DNA of 64,000 nucleotides from Diplonema japonicum (GCA_964019335.1 OZ025719.1:248001-312000), one strand, 5' to 3'; positions 1 through 10,081 are shown, numbered from the stretch's first letter. Translations and numbers: made by a program. Notes: a model not told the origin generated them from the letters alone.

Positions 1-383
1 ATGGAAAACTTTCCCGGCTCTAGCCAAAATCCCATCCAGAAAATAAATAAAATAGAAAACTTTTCTTTTTGCTTGGAGCCAACACCGACCTCCTTAACTC
101 TTATATATTTCTTCTTGGGCACCCCATGCACACTGAAATTTTATCGAGTTTCTTTTCCTTTTTGTTCGGCTTTCATCATTCTGCAGGATAAAGAACACCG
201 ATTTTTGCATGAAAGTCGCCAACTCTTTCTGTTCTCTGAAAGCCTGAAAGGTTCATCATCACCCACCACTGTGATATTGATCTTTTCCTAAACGTTTATT
301 TATTCGCTTTTTACTTCTTTTTTTTTTTGATTTCTCCTTTTTTATTCCCACAAAACGTCCGTTGGACTGCATCGCGAGCTTTC
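1..383. other. Upstream spacer of first surface-protein gene
   Basis: AT-rich spacer with pyrimidine tracts. It carries one copy (125-151) of a 27-bp dispersed repeat also found at 13012 and 13929. A pyrimidine-rich stretch ends in an acceptor-like TTTCAG at about 380-385, just before the conserved leader. The open frame at 1-291 has no coding character and is not annotated. Confidence 0.6.
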
Positions 384-408
384 AGATTCACACAAACACA
401 ACATAAAC
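384..408 (+). promoter_or_regulatory. Conserved 5' leader of surface-protein family
   Basis: This 25-nt segment directly before the ATG is the same in sequence as 5331-5355 upstream of the second family member and similar to 15046-15069 upstream of the third. All three end in AACATAAAC before ATGAAG. The copies begin at or near a CAG that looks like a splice acceptor, so this is probably the 5' UTR. Whether it is a translation signal or the site where a spliced leader joins is inference. Confidence 0.5.
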
Positions 409-3276
409 ATGAAGTTATTTGCAGTGCTTGCGCTGCTTTCGGCAGGCTCTATGGCGAATGTGACCCCTTTGCCACCAACCAGTGCCCCTTCTACTTATGC
501 CCCACCGACCAATGCCCCTTCTACTTATGCACCACCGACCAGTGCCCCTTCTACTTCTGCGCCGGGTTCACCTGTTACTTATGCACCACCGACCAGTGCC
601 CCTTCTACTTATGCACCACCGACCAATGCCCCTTCTACTTCTGCGCCGGGTTCACCTGTTACTTACGCACCACCGACCAGTGCCCCTTCTACTTCTGCGC
701 CGGGTTCACCTGTTACTTATGCACCACCGACCAGTGCCCCTTCTACTTACGCCCCACCGACCAGTGCCCCTTCTACTTATGCCCCACCGACCAGTGCCCC
801 TTCTACTTCTGCGCCGGGTTCACCTGTTACTTACGCACCACCGACCAGTGCACCACCGACCAGTGCCCCTTCTACTTCTGCGCCGGGTTCACCTGTTACT
901 TATGCACCACCGACCAGTGCCCCTTCTACTTCTGCGCCGGGTTCACCTGTTACTTATGCACCACCGACCAGTGCCCCTTCTACTTCTGCGCCGGGTTCAC
1001 CTGTTACTTATGCACCACCGACCAGTGCCCCTTCTACTTCTGCGCCGGGTTCACCTGTTACTTATGCACCACCGACCAGTGCCCCTTCTACTTATGCACC
1101 ACCGACCAATGCCCCTTCTACTTACGCACCACCGACCAGTGCCCCTTCTACTTCTGCGCCGGGTTCACCTGTTACTTATACACCACCGACCAGTGCCCCT
1201 TCTACTTATGCACCACCGACCAATGCCCCTTCTACTTATGCACCACCGACCAGTGCCCCTTCTACTTATGCCCCACCAACCAATGCCCCTTCTACTTATG
1301 CACCACCGACCAGTGCCCCTTCTACTTCTGCGCCGGGTTCACCTGTTACTTATGCACCACCGACCAGTGCCCCTTCTACTTATGCACCACCGACCAATGC
1401 CCCTTCTACTTATGCCCCACCAACCAATGCCCCTTCTACTTATGCACCACCGACCAGTGCCCCTTCTACTTCTGCGCCGGATTCACCTGTTACTTACGCA
1501 CCACCGACCAATGCCCCTTCTACTTATGCCCCACCTACCAGCCGTGTCCCAACCGGTTCCCCTGGTGCACTCGTTACTTCTGCCCCTTCTACTTACGCCC
1601 CACCGACCAGTGCCACCTCGTCAAGCGCACCCGTTCCGATGTCTTCTTCTGGTCCTGCTACACCTATTCCGCCAACCAGCGTCACCGGTTCACCCGCCAC
1701 TTCTGCTCCTGCTAGCAAGATGCCAAGCCCTTCGAACGGACCTGTGACATCAAGCCCGGCCTCTGGTGCCCCCAGGCCTTCTTCTGGTCCTGTCACACCT
1801 TCTGTCGCGCCACCAACCAGCGCCCCTTCGTCTGGTGCGCCTATTCCTACCTCTGGTCCTGCGAGCAAGATTCCGATGCCTTCTTCTGGTCCTGCGACGC
1901 CTCTTCCGCCAACCAGCGTTACCGGTTCACCCGCCACTTCTGCTCCTGCAAGCAAGATGCCAAGCCCTTCGAACGGACCTGTCTCATCAAGCCCGGCCTC
2001 TGGTGCACCGATGCCTACCTCTGGCCCTGCGAGCACCATTCCGAGCCCTTCGAATGGGCCTGTGTCTGGTGCACCGATGCCTACCTCTGGTCCGGCCTCT
2101 GGTGCTCCCATTCGTACCTCTGCCCCCTCGAGCAGGGTGCCGTCGCCGACGACAGCCCACAACTGCGAGTGGAGCGAGAAGACGGAGGCCCCTTGGACTG
2201 CGGCGCAGAAGAAGTACTGCTGTGAGAAGGAAGGGGTTCGTTGCCCTGAGAAGAAGTCGTCTGAAGAGGAGGCGGAACTGAAGAAGTGCTTGATGGAGCT
2301 GGAGAAGAAGGGGGAGTCATCCACAAACTGCTGCAAGGTTCATGGAGTGGGGTGCCCTTCTGAGAAGTACGTGTGCGTGGCTGGGGAGACTATGTCGAAG
2401 GCGAAGAGGGAGTGGTGCTGCAAGGAGAAGGACATCGGGTGCCGTGTGGACTGCGAGGCGGAATCGTTGTCGGAGACGGAGGACAAGGAGTTCTGCTGTC
2501 AGGAGAAGGGGACCTGGTGCGGGGTGGAGACACAGCAAGAGCAGGCGGTACCGACCGGCTCGCTCAGCTTCAGGCTGAAGATGAAGGGAGATGCGGCGAG
2601 CCTCCTTGCGAACCCGAAGCAGTTCTTGAGGAGGTTCCGTGTGTCGATGCTGGCGGCCTCACCCGCTCTTCGGAAGAAGCCCGAAGACCTCGTGGTGACG
2701 AGGATCGGGTCGCTGATGGCAGGGAACGCAGTCCCAAAGCTTGGGCGGTGGTTCGTGGACGTACCGCTGCAGTGGAACTCGGAGCCCCTGCAGGAGGGAA
2801 TGTCTTTCAACGGGAGGAACGGGAAGGCTCTTGGGGCGGCGGCTGTGAGCTCTTCCTCGCAGGTGGGTGACGATGGTGTGTTCACAGAGTACTACTTCAA
2901 GAAGGGGAGCGAGGGGAAGGAGGAGGTGGAGGCAGCTGTGGCGCAAGCGTTGGAGAACAAAGGTCCTCTCGCTGACAACCAGCGTGGGTACGGGATGGTG
3001 GTGGAGCCCGTGGAGGGAGGCACTGAGGAGCTGAAGAAGGATGACGACAACGACAGTGCATGGAGCCCCCTCGCCTACGCTGCTGCGGCGGCAGGCGGTC
3101 TTCTCTGTGTCGGTGGTGTTGCGGCTCTCTCAGTCTTCCACAAGAAAAGGCAAGCGAAGGACCAAGAAGGTACCATGCAGCAGCTGACTTTGGAAATGGT
3201 TGCAGCCGAAGACCCTGAGGAATACAAGGTTGGCCGCAGAGTGGGCTCGTGTAGGCCTACGCGGATAGAAATCTAA
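409..3276 (+). CDS. Mucin-like single-pass membrane protein, family member 1
   Basis: 955 aa. A signal peptide (MKLFAVLALLSAGSMA) is followed by a stalk of degenerate Pro/Ser/Thr repeats (about residues 20-380; units such as PPTSAPSTYA and SAPGSPVTYA). A second Pro/Ser-rich zone runs to about 575. Next is a Cys-rich module (about 583-710) with four units of the type W...K..CC...G..C, then a roughly 170-residue globular region. A membrane span (about 885-910) is followed by a short tail beginning HKKRQ. From 1516 to 3146 the DNA reads identical to 7039-8669 of the second member. The tail differs: compared with member 2, one base is missing near the end, so the stop at GTGTAG is lost and the protein runs on to a new C-terminus. 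The role is unknown; a heavily O-glycosylated surface coat or adhesin is my inference. Confidence 0.85.
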   Translation: MKLFAVLALLSAGSMANVTPLPPTSAPSTYAPPTNAPSTYAPPTSAPSTSAPGSPVTYAPPTSAPSTYAPPTNAPSTSAPGSPVTYAPPTSAPSTSAPGSPVTYAPPTSAPSTYAPPTSAPSTYAPPTSAPSTSAPGSPVTYAPPTSAPPTSAPSTSAPGSPVTYAPPTSAPSTSAPGSPVTYAPPTSAPSTSAPGSPVTYAPPTSAPSTSAPGSPVTYAPPTSAPSTYAPPTNAPSTYAPPTSAPSTSAPGSPVTYTPPTSAPSTYAPPTNAPSTYAPPTSAPSTYAPPTNAPSTYAPPTSAPSTSAPGSPVTYAPPTSAPSTYAPPTNAPSTYAPPTNAPSTYAPPTSAPSTSAPDSPVTYAPPTNAPSTYAPPTSRVPTGSPGALVTSAPSTYAPPTSATSSSAPVPMSSSGPATPIPPTSVTGSPATSAPASKMPSPSNGPVTSSPASGAPRPSSGPVTPSVAPPTSAPSSGAPIPTSGPASKIPMPSSGPATPLPPTSVTGSPATSAPASKMPSPSNGPVSSSPASGAPMPTSGPASTIPSPSNGPVSGAPMPTSGPASGAPIRTSAPSSRVPSPTTAHNCEWSEKTEAPWTAAQKKYCCEKEGVRCPEKKSSEEEAELKKCLMELEKKGESSTNCCKVHGVGCPSEKYVCVAGETMSKAKREWCCKEKDIGCRVDCEAESLSETEDKEFCCQEKGTWCGVETQQEQAVPTGSLSFRLKMKGDAASLLANPKQFLRRFRVSMLAASPALRKKPEDLVVTRIGSLMAGNAVPKLGRWFVDVPLQWNSEPLQEGMSFNGRNGKALGAAAVSSSSQVGDDGVFTEYYFKKGSEGKEEVEAAVAQALENKGPLADNQRGYGMVVEPVEGGTEELKKDDDNDSAWSPLAYAAAAAGGLLCVGGVAALSVFHKKRQAKDQEGTMQQLTLEMVAAEDPEEYKVGRRVGSCRPTRIEI
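478..1535 (+). repeat. In-frame Pro/Ser/Thr tandem repeats, member 1
   Basis: Degenerate 30-54 bp units encode PPTSAPSTYA or PPTNAPSTYA, interspersed with SAPGSPVTYA blocks. The units contain few stops in any frame, which creates long false ORFs in other frames. The order of units is irregular, suggesting repeated slippage or unequal exchange. Confidence 0.9.
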
Positions 3277-3338
3277 ATTGTATTTGTTTCAAAAAAAACT
3301 GAGCCAGAGCTCACTTCCGGTTAGGTTAACTAACTTTC

Positions 3339-3772
3339 CATATCCGCTAAGTGACCCTGCCAATGTCCTAAGGGGATTATAGGGGAAAAAAGGCAAAAAT
3401 TCTCAAAGGTTCACTGAATTCTTTTTTTCAAAAAATCCATATGTCGGAAATGAAAGAACGGTGAGTTCCAAGGAAGTTCCAAAAAAAGTTTTCCAAAAAA
3501 AAAAAAAAAAAAAAAAAAATCTTGGGGGCCAACCAAAATGACCTCAGAAGTCGCCATTTTTGGGTTTTGGCCATTTTACTCTTCAGTGGTTTTAGAGGTT
3601 TGTATACCAAAAGGTTTTATAGTACAAAAAGGTTTTATAGTACAAAAAGATTTCCATATGTCGGACATCGGGCCCCGGAAGCAAATAAATCCGTTCCAGC
3701 CCTAGAAAAAGCAATTGGAAATTTTCTTAGCTCTTCAAAATGCGGGCTCTGGTGGGTCACTTAGCGGATATG
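3339..3772. mobile_element. MITE-like element with 19-bp terminal inverted repeats
   Basis: Positions 3339-3357 (CATATCCGCTAAGTGACCC) and 3754-3772 are exact inverted repeats, 434 bp apart end to end. There is no coding capacity inside. It contains an internal A-run, a direct repeat AAAGGTTTTATAGTAC and two copies of CCATATGTCGGA. I could not define a target-site duplication, so assignment to a transposon class is inference. Confidence 0.6.
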
Positions 3773-3853
3773 AAGCGTTTATTTATTTTCTTCTTTGAAC
3801 TATGGTGTCTTTGCTGGTAACATTAAAGTAACTGCTTCTCAAGATAAAGTGCC

Positions 3854-4057
3854 ACCAGTATCCCTTGTGACAACTTTGTTGCACTTGCATGCTGCACGTT
3901 CTTTTTTCTGAGAGCAATTTCTATTATATTGTTGTAGGGTATTTCTTTTGCCCTGTCGTGATTGCATTGTGCTGGCTATTCACTCTTGGGGGTAGGGGAC
4001 TCTCAAGAAGTGAAACAGTACGTTAGTAACAAGGACTTGTTGAATGCTAAGCACTGA
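3854..4057 (+). repeat. 3'-flank repeat, copy 1
   Basis: It contains TGTTGCACTTGCATGCTGCA and, further on, GTGCTGGCTATTCACTCTTG followed by GTGAAACAGTACG. The same blocks recur in order at 8950-9135 downstream of family member 2, and the second half recurs at 4331-4460. This shows that gene duplication carried 3' flanking sequence along. Confidence 0.6.
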
Positions 4058-4062
4058 CTCTC

Positions 4063-4111
<49 letters not shown>

Positions 4112-4133
4112 CCATCTATCCATCTATTTATTT
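4058..4133. repeat. TC / TATC microsatellite
   Basis: A TC dinucleotide tract passes into CTAT/CCAT tetranucleotide repeats. Confidence 0.85.
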
Positions 4134-4330
4134 CAGGCGTCCTGCCGCATACCGCAGGTACCCTTAAATGTCTCTTTTTTTATTATTTATTTTTCGCTGA
4201 AACAAGTATACAAACTTTAAAATGAGTTGTAATTGCAAAAAAGAAAAGTAGAGGCTTGCCCGTTTATCCGGTGAAAACGGCTTTAGATAAACAATCAGCT
4301 TGCTCTTTTTTTTTTCTTCTTTTTTTTTTT

Positions 4331-4460
4331 GTCTTGTCATGAAAGCAATCGTTTGATTGCGTTGTGCTGGCTATTCGCTCTTCTGGGGACTCTTTAAGTG
4401 GTGAAACAGTACGTTTGTTTGAACTTATTTTGAATGCTAAGCACCGACCCTCTCTCTTTG
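4331..4460 (+). repeat. 3'-flank repeat, copy 2
   Basis: This is a diverged copy of the second half of 3854-4057, sharing TGTGCTGGCTATTC, GTGAAACAGTACG and TTGAATGCTAAGCAC. It ends at another TCTCTC tract and a long T-run. Confidence 0.55.
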
Positions 4461-4466
4461 TGTCAT

Positions 4467-4499
<33 letters not shown>

Positions 4500-4615
4500 C
4501 TAATGCAGCATGTGCGAGTTTACCATTTTGTTTTTGGCACGTTAGCGATGAATGTGGTGGTCGTTGCAGAGGCCTATTGGAAGTATTGGACGATTCAGAA
4601 AACGCAGAACAGTTT

Positions 4616-4647
<32 letters not shown>

Positions 4648-5330
4648 TTTTCTTTTTTTTTTTTTAAACGTTCTTGTAGTAAAGGGATGACAATACTAAG
4701 TTTCCCAGGCGAATTAGAAAAAGAAAAAAACACGAAGAGTAAAAGAATGGGACGGTAAGCAAAAAAAAAAAAAAGGAAAAAAAATGAAATCCCGTGGATT
4801 TGAAACAAATGCACGAAGAAACAATAAATAATAAGAATTGAATTGAAAAAAAAAGGAAAAACCCCATATTAAGCTAGTAACAACAAATAAACAAAAAAAG
4901 GAACACTCTTTGTACAAATAAAAGCACTATTCTCGCTTTCTTTTTTGACCTTGGCTTTCTCCCACTCAAAGCGCTGCGACGCAACACGATGTCACCGCTC
5001 TCTCCTGAGCCCTTTAGAAAGGAAATCATGCGAGAACACGTGGCACCGTTTCTGTATTGTGGTCGTTTGCTAGCCTGTTAGGGCCCTATTTTTTTTTTTT
5101 TTTTTTTTCAATTTCCAAAAGGATTGGTGTTTGAACATACTCTCCAGGTGTGTTTACTTGCTGCTGGTCTCTCAAGTCTCTTCCCTCCACTTTTATTTTC
5201 TACGGGACCACAGGGGACTTGAGAGGCTTCAGGGCGAAGCTCCACCAGGGGCATGGCTCTACTAAAATCGAGACTGTTTTTTTAATATTTTCTTTGCGCT
5301 TTTTTTTCCTGCAGAAGTCACGGAACTTTA

Positions 5331-5355
5331 AGATTCACACAAACACAACATAAAC
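5331..5355 (+). promoter_or_regulatory. Conserved 5' leader of surface-protein family
   Basis: Same sequence as 384-408, immediately before the ATG. A pyrimidine tract ending CTGCAG lies about 18 nt upstream and resembles a 3' splice acceptor. Confidence 0.5.
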
Positions 5356-8300
5356 ATGAAGCTCTTTGCAGTGCTTGCGCTGCTTTCGGCAGGCTCTATG
5401 GCGAATGTGACCCCTTTGCCACCAACCAGTGCCCCTTCTACTTATGCACCACCGACTAGTGCCCCTTCTACTTCTGCGCCGGGTTCACCTGTTACACCTA
5501 CTTACGCACCACCGACCAGCGCCCCTTCTACTTATGCCCCATCGACTAGTGCTCCTTTGGGTCCTGCCACACCTACTTACGCACCATCGACTAGTGCTCC
5601 TTCGGGTCCTGCCACACCAACTTACGCCCCATCGACTAGTGCTCCTTCGGGTCCTGCCACACCAACTTACGCCCCATCGACTAGTGCTCCTTCGGGTCCT
5701 GCCACACCTACTTACGCGCCACCGACTAGTGCTCCTTCGGGTCCTGCCACACCAACTTATGCCCCATCGACTAGTGCTCCTTCGGGTCCTGCCACACCAA
5801 CTTACGCCCCATCGACTAGTGCTCCTTTGGGTCCTGCCACACCAACTTACGCACCATCGACTAGTGCTCCTTCGGGTCCTGCCACACCTACTTACGCGCC
5901 ACCGACTAGTGCTCCTTCGGGTCCTGCCACACCAACTTACGCCCCATCGACTAGTGCTCCTTCGGGTCCTGCCACACCAACTTACGCACCATCGACTAGT
6001 GCTCCTTCGGGTCCTGCCACACCAACTTACGCCCCATCGACTAGTGCTCCTTCGGGTCCTGCCACACCAACTTACGCACCATCGACTAGTGCTCCTTCGG
6101 GTCCTGCCACACCTACTTACGCCCCATCGACTAGTGCTCCTTCGGGTCCTGCCACACCAACTTACGCCCCATCGACTAGTGCTCCTTCGGGTCCTGCCAC
6201 ACCTACTTACGCGCCACCGACTAGTGCTCCTTCGGGTCCTGCCACACCAACTTACGCCCCATCGACTAGTGCTCCTTCGGGTCCTGCCACACCAACTTAC
6301 GCACCATCGACTAGTGCTCCTTCGGGTCCTGCCACACCAACTTACGCCCCATCGACTAGTGCTCCTTCGGGTCCTGCCACACCAACTTACGCACCATCGA
6401 CTAGTGCTCCTTCGGGTCCTGCCACACCTACTTACGCGCCACCGACTAGTGCTCCTTCGGGTCCTGCCACACCAACTTACGCCCCATCGACTAGTGCTCC
6501 TTCGGGTCCTGCCACACCAACTTACGCACCATCGACTAGTGCTCCTTCGGGTCCTGCCACACCAACTTATGCCCCATCGACTAGTGCTCCTTCGGGTCCT
6601 GCCACACCAACTTATGCCCCATCGACTAGTGCTCCTTCGGGTCCTGCCACACCTACTTACGCCCCATCGACTAGTGCTCCTTCGGGTCCTGCCACACCAA
6701 CTTACGCACCATCGACTAGTGCTCCTTCGGGTCCTGCCACACCTACTTACGCCCCATCGACTAGTGCTCCTTCGGGTCCTGCCACACCTACTTACGCGCC
6801 ACCGACTAGTGCTCCTTCGGGTCCTGCCACACCAACTTACGCCCCATCGACTAGTGCTCCTTCGGGTCCTGCCACACCAACTTACGCACCATCGACTAGT
6901 GCTCCTTCGGGTCCTGCCACACCAACTTATGCCCCATCGACTAGTGCTCCTTCGGGTCCTGCCACACCAACTTATGCCCCATCGACTAGTGCTCCTTCGG
7001 GTCCTGCCACACCTACTTACGCGCCACCAACCAGCGCTCCTTCTACTTATGCCCCACCTACCAGCCGTGTCCCAACCGGTTCCCCTGGTGCACTCGTTAC
7101 TTCTGCCCCTTCTACTTACGCCCCACCGACCAGTGCCACCTCGTCAAGCGCACCCGTTCCGATGTCTTCTTCTGGTCCTGCTACACCTATTCCGCCAACC
7201 AGCGTCACCGGTTCACCCGCCACTTCTGCTCCTGCTAGCAAGATGCCAAGCCCTTCGAACGGACCTGTGACATCAAGCCCGGCCTCTGGTGCCCCCAGGC
7301 CTTCTTCTGGTCCTGTCACACCTTCTGTCGCGCCACCAACCAGCGCCCCTTCGTCTGGTGCGCCTATTCCTACCTCTGGTCCTGCGAGCAAGATTCCGAT
7401 GCCTTCTTCTGGTCCTGCGACGCCTCTTCCGCCAACCAGCGTTACCGGTTCACCCGCCACTTCTGCTCCTGCAAGCAAGATGCCAAGCCCTTCGAACGGA
7501 CCTGTCTCATCAAGCCCGGCCTCTGGTGCACCGATGCCTACCTCTGGCCCTGCGAGCACCATTCCGAGCCCTTCGAATGGGCCTGTGTCTGGTGCACCGA
7601 TGCCTACCTCTGGTCCGGCCTCTGGTGCTCCCATTCGTACCTCTGCCCCCTCGAGCAGGGTGCCGTCGCCGACGACAGCCCACAACTGCGAGTGGAGCGA
7701 GAAGACGGAGGCCCCTTGGACTGCGGCGCAGAAGAAGTACTGCTGTGAGAAGGAAGGGGTTCGTTGCCCTGAGAAGAAGTCGTCTGAAGAGGAGGCGGAA
7801 CTGAAGAAGTGCTTGATGGAGCTGGAGAAGAAGGGGGAGTCATCCACAAACTGCTGCAAGGTTCATGGAGTGGGGTGCCCTTCTGAGAAGTACGTGTGCG
7901 TGGCTGGGGAGACTATGTCGAAGGCGAAGAGGGAGTGGTGCTGCAAGGAGAAGGACATCGGGTGCCGTGTGGACTGCGAGGCGGAATCGTTGTCGGAGAC
8001 GGAGGACAAGGAGTTCTGCTGTCAGGAGAAGGGGACCTGGTGCGGGGTGGAGACACAGCAAGAGCAGGCGGTACCGACCGGCTCGCTCAGCTTCAGGCTG
8101 AAGATGAAGGGAGATGCGGCGAGCCTCCTTGCGAACCCGAAGCAGTTCTTGAGGAGGTTCCGTGTGTCGATGCTGGCGGCCTCACCCGCTCTTCGGAAGA
8201 AGCCCGAAGACCTCGTGGTGACGAGGATCGGGTCGCTGATGGCAGGGAACGCAGTCCCAAAGCTTGGGCGGTGGTTCGTGGACGTACCGCTGCAGTGGAA

Positions 8301-8784
8301 CTCGGAGCCCCTGCAGGAGGGAATGTCTTTCAACGGGAGGAACGGGAAGGCTCTTGGGGCGGCGGCTGTGAGCTCTTCCTCGCAGGTGGGTGACGATGGT
8401 GTGTTCACAGAGTACTACTTCAAGAAGGGGAGCGAGGGGAAGGAGGAGGTGGAGGCAGCTGTGGCGCAAGCGTTGGAGAACAAAGGTCCTCTCGCTGACA
8501 ACCAGCGTGGGTACGGGATGGTGGTGGAGCCCGTGGAGGGAGGCACTGAGGAGCTGAAGAAGGATGACGACAACGACAGTGCATGGAGCCCCCTCGCCTA
8601 CGCTGCTGCGGCGGCAGGCGGTCTTCTCTGTGTCGGTGGTGTTGCGGCTCTCTCAGTCTTCCACAAGAAGAGGCAAGCGAAGGACCAAGAAGGTACCATG
8701 CAGCAGCTGTGCCAGGCTATGGAGATGGCTGCAGCTGAAGACCCTGAGGAATACAAGGTTGGCCGCGAGGTGGGCTCTGTGTAG
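5356..8784 (+). CDS. Mucin-like single-pass membrane protein, family member 2
   Basis: 1142 aa. It has the same signal peptide as member 1. Its stalk is different: about 33 copies of a 15-residue unit, TPTYAPSTSAPSGPA. It then joins the sequence shared with member 1: a Pro/Ser zone, a Cys-rich module (from about 775), a globular region, a membrane span (about 1077-1100) and a basic HKKRQ tail. The tail ends EYKVGREVGSV, which looks like the unbroken form of the tail in member 1. DNA identity with member 1 over about 1.6 kb, beside wholly different stalks, points to recent gene conversion or recombination inside the repeats. Function is unknown. Confidence 0.87.
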   Translation: MKLFAVLALLSAGSMANVTPLPPTSAPSTYAPPTSAPSTSAPGSPVTPTYAPPTSAPSTYAPSTSAPLGPATPTYAPSTSAPSGPATPTYAPSTSAPSGPATPTYAPSTSAPSGPATPTYAPPTSAPSGPATPTYAPSTSAPSGPATPTYAPSTSAPLGPATPTYAPSTSAPSGPATPTYAPPTSAPSGPATPTYAPSTSAPSGPATPTYAPSTSAPSGPATPTYAPSTSAPSGPATPTYAPSTSAPSGPATPTYAPSTSAPSGPATPTYAPSTSAPSGPATPTYAPPTSAPSGPATPTYAPSTSAPSGPATPTYAPSTSAPSGPATPTYAPSTSAPSGPATPTYAPSTSAPSGPATPTYAPPTSAPSGPATPTYAPSTSAPSGPATPTYAPSTSAPSGPATPTYAPSTSAPSGPATPTYAPSTSAPSGPATPTYAPSTSAPSGPATPTYAPSTSAPSGPATPTYAPSTSAPSGPATPTYAPPTSAPSGPATPTYAPSTSAPSGPATPTYAPSTSAPSGPATPTYAPSTSAPSGPATPTYAPSTSAPSGPATPTYAPPTSAPSTYAPPTSRVPTGSPGALVTSAPSTYAPPTSATSSSAPVPMSSSGPATPIPPTSVTGSPATSAPASKMPSPSNGPVTSSPASGAPRPSSGPVTPSVAPPTSAPSSGAPIPTSGPASKIPMPSSGPATPLPPTSVTGSPATSAPASKMPSPSNGPVSSSPASGAPMPTSGPASTIPSPSNGPVSGAPMPTSGPASGAPIRTSAPSSRVPSPTTAHNCEWSEKTEAPWTAAQKKYCCEKEGVRCPEKKSSEEEAELKKCLMELEKKGESSTNCCKVHGVGCPSEKYVCVAGETMSKAKREWCCKEKDIGCRVDCEAESLSETEDKEFCCQEKGTWCGVETQQEQAVPTGSLSFRLKMKGDAASLLANPKQFLRRFRVSMLAASPALRKKPEDLVVTRIGSLMAGNAVPKLGRWFVDVPLQWNSEPLQEGMSFNGRNGKALGAAAVSSSSQVGDDGVFTEYYFKKGSEGKEEVEAAVAQALENKGPLADNQRGYGMVVEPVEGGTEELKKDDDNDSAWSPLAYAAAAAGGLLCVGGVAALSVFHKKRQAKDQEGTMQQLCQAMEMAAAEDPEEYKVGREVGSV
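5530..7035 (+). repeat. 45-bp minisatellite coding for the stalk of member 2
   Basis: About 33 head-to-tail 45-bp units, each with ACTAGTGCTCCTTCGGGTCC. Variation is mostly synonymous at a few positions (CCAACT/CCTACT, GCC/GCA/GCG, CCA TCG/CCA CCG). Variant units recur in blocks, which suggests the array grew by duplicating multi-unit segments. Confidence 0.93.
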
Positions 8785-9325
8785 GCCTGCAATGGCAATA
8801 TGCGATTGTTTAGCCACTCCCTTAGTTATGATGGACTTCTTGGGATGTCTTCTTCTTTCTTTCTTTTCTTTCTTTTTCTTTTTTTTTTAATTATTGTGTC
8901 TCGTTGCGAACTTCAAAGCAAATCCGCATGAGGAGAGGATGGAACAACAACCAGTATCCCTTGTGGCAACATGTTGCACTTGCATGCTGCACGTTCCTGT
9001 CCCTCAGGGAAGTTTTGATGTTTATTTGTTGTATCCTGTCATGAAGCTATCGTTTGATAGTGCTGGCGCCAGACAAATATGACACCAGGCTGGCTATTCA
9101 CTCTTGGGAGGCCTCCTAAGTGGTGAAACAGCACAATTTTGGTTGATTTTTTTTTTTTTTTTTTTTTGCCTTGCCCACCGCAATGGCCTCCTTATATCTC
9201 GGATGTAAATTATCGAGTTTACCCCCCCCCTCTATTGTAACAACTTCTTACCTGTGATAAGTATCTGATTTAAACTTATCTTTTAGGGTATTTTTTTTTT
9301 CTTCATTTTTTTTTAAATGTCTCTT

Positions 9326-9359
<34 letters not shown>

Positions 9360-9774
9360 CTTTTTTTTTTTTCCTTCTTCCTCTTGAAACGAAGAAGCCC
9401 TCTCTCCCTCCAAATGAATTGAACAAAAAGAACTACAGAATTGAACAAGAAAAAAAAAAAAAAATACAAAAATAAAAAAGACAACAGACAATAAAAGGTC
9501 CCAGAAGCACACTGTGACACAGCGCAACATGCCTCCTCTCCCTCCTATGCTACTTTGACTTTGGTGAAAGTGCGATGCGGGATATCCTGGATTGTTGCAC
9601 CGTTGGATGCGGTTTGTTCGTTGCGATGATGTTTTCTTCTTCTTTTTTTTTTTCCTGCTAATTTTTTTTACTACTACCTCTCTCTTTTTTTTTTTATTTT
9701 ATTTTTATTGTTCTCCCTTCACTTTTTTTTTCCCCCTCGCACCCCTCAAAGTTTTATTTAAAAAAAAAAAAAAA
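8785..9774. other. Spacer with 3'-flank repeat copy 3
   Basis: 8950-9135 repeats the blocks found at 3854-4057. The rest is T-rich, with runs at 9149-9168 and 9330-9372, a C-run at 9222-9230 and a pyrimidine-rich stretch at 9640-9740. There is no supported gene. Confidence 0.6.
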
Positions 9775-10053
9775 ATGAAGCTCCTTGCAGTGTTAGTGAG
9801 TGTGATGCTGCTTTCCGTGAGCAGTGTTGTAGGATGCACGGCACCCCAGGACAAGGTTCCGGAAAAACTTATCACCACAACGGACGAAGGAGCAAATATT
9901 GTTGGGCCCTTGACACCCTCTGTCCCTTTACCGAAAGGGGACCCACCTGCAAGGAAAGAAGACGTTCATCACAGCCAGCCGGATGCACACGTAACTCCTC
10001 AGAACACCCGCAGGAAATTTGCGATTCATTTCTATTTAATTTTCACGTGGTGA
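9775..10053 (+). CDS. Small secreted protein (possible truncated family relative)
   Basis: 92 aa, beginning MKLLAVLVSVMLLSVSSVVG, a good signal peptide. The start resembles MKLFAVLALLSAG of the neighbouring surface genes. The remainder is polar with no recognised domain. The ORF is preceded by an A-run and followed 29 bp later by a 73-nt A-run (10083-10155). It could be a small secreted gene or a decayed or retroposed relic of the surface family. The MKL start was chosen over the longer open frame because it supplies the signal peptide. Confidence 0.4.
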   Translation: MKLLAVLVSVMLLSVSSVVGCTAPQDKVPEKLITTTDEGANIVGPLTPSVPLPKGDPPARKEDVHHSQPDAHVTPQNTRRKFAIHFYLIFTW

Positions 10054-10081
10054 AGCCCGAAACACGAAGAAAGAACTACAC

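Larger units (their letters stand above)
3277..5330. other. Spacer between surface genes 1 and 2
   Basis: About 2 kb with no convincing gene. It holds an inverted-repeat element (3339-3772), two copies of a 3'-flank repeat (3854-4057 and 4331-4460), a TC/TATC microsatellite, and T-runs of about 34-45 nt at 4469-4499 and 4613-4665. Segment 4198-4320 resembles 14735-14840 upstream of the third member, so flanking DNA was duplicated with the genes. Confidence 0.6.

Noticed and set aside
1..291. 96-codon ORF at the window start
   Set aside because: AT-rich, no homology, contains a dispersed 27-bp repeat; probably spacer.
4364..4690. Phe-rich ORFs over T-runs (and similar at 9592, 11190, 13207, 27249, 29379, 38281, 39508, 41849)
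   Set aside because: Translations of homopolymer tracts, not proteins.
5530..7035. CRISPR-like array
   Set aside because: Units are contiguous 45-bp coding repeats with no unique spacers, in a eukaryotic gene.
5429..7270. 613-codon +1-frame ORF across the 45-bp repeats
   Set aside because: Repetition of one stop-free 45-bp unit keeps all frames open; no start context, signal or conserved end.
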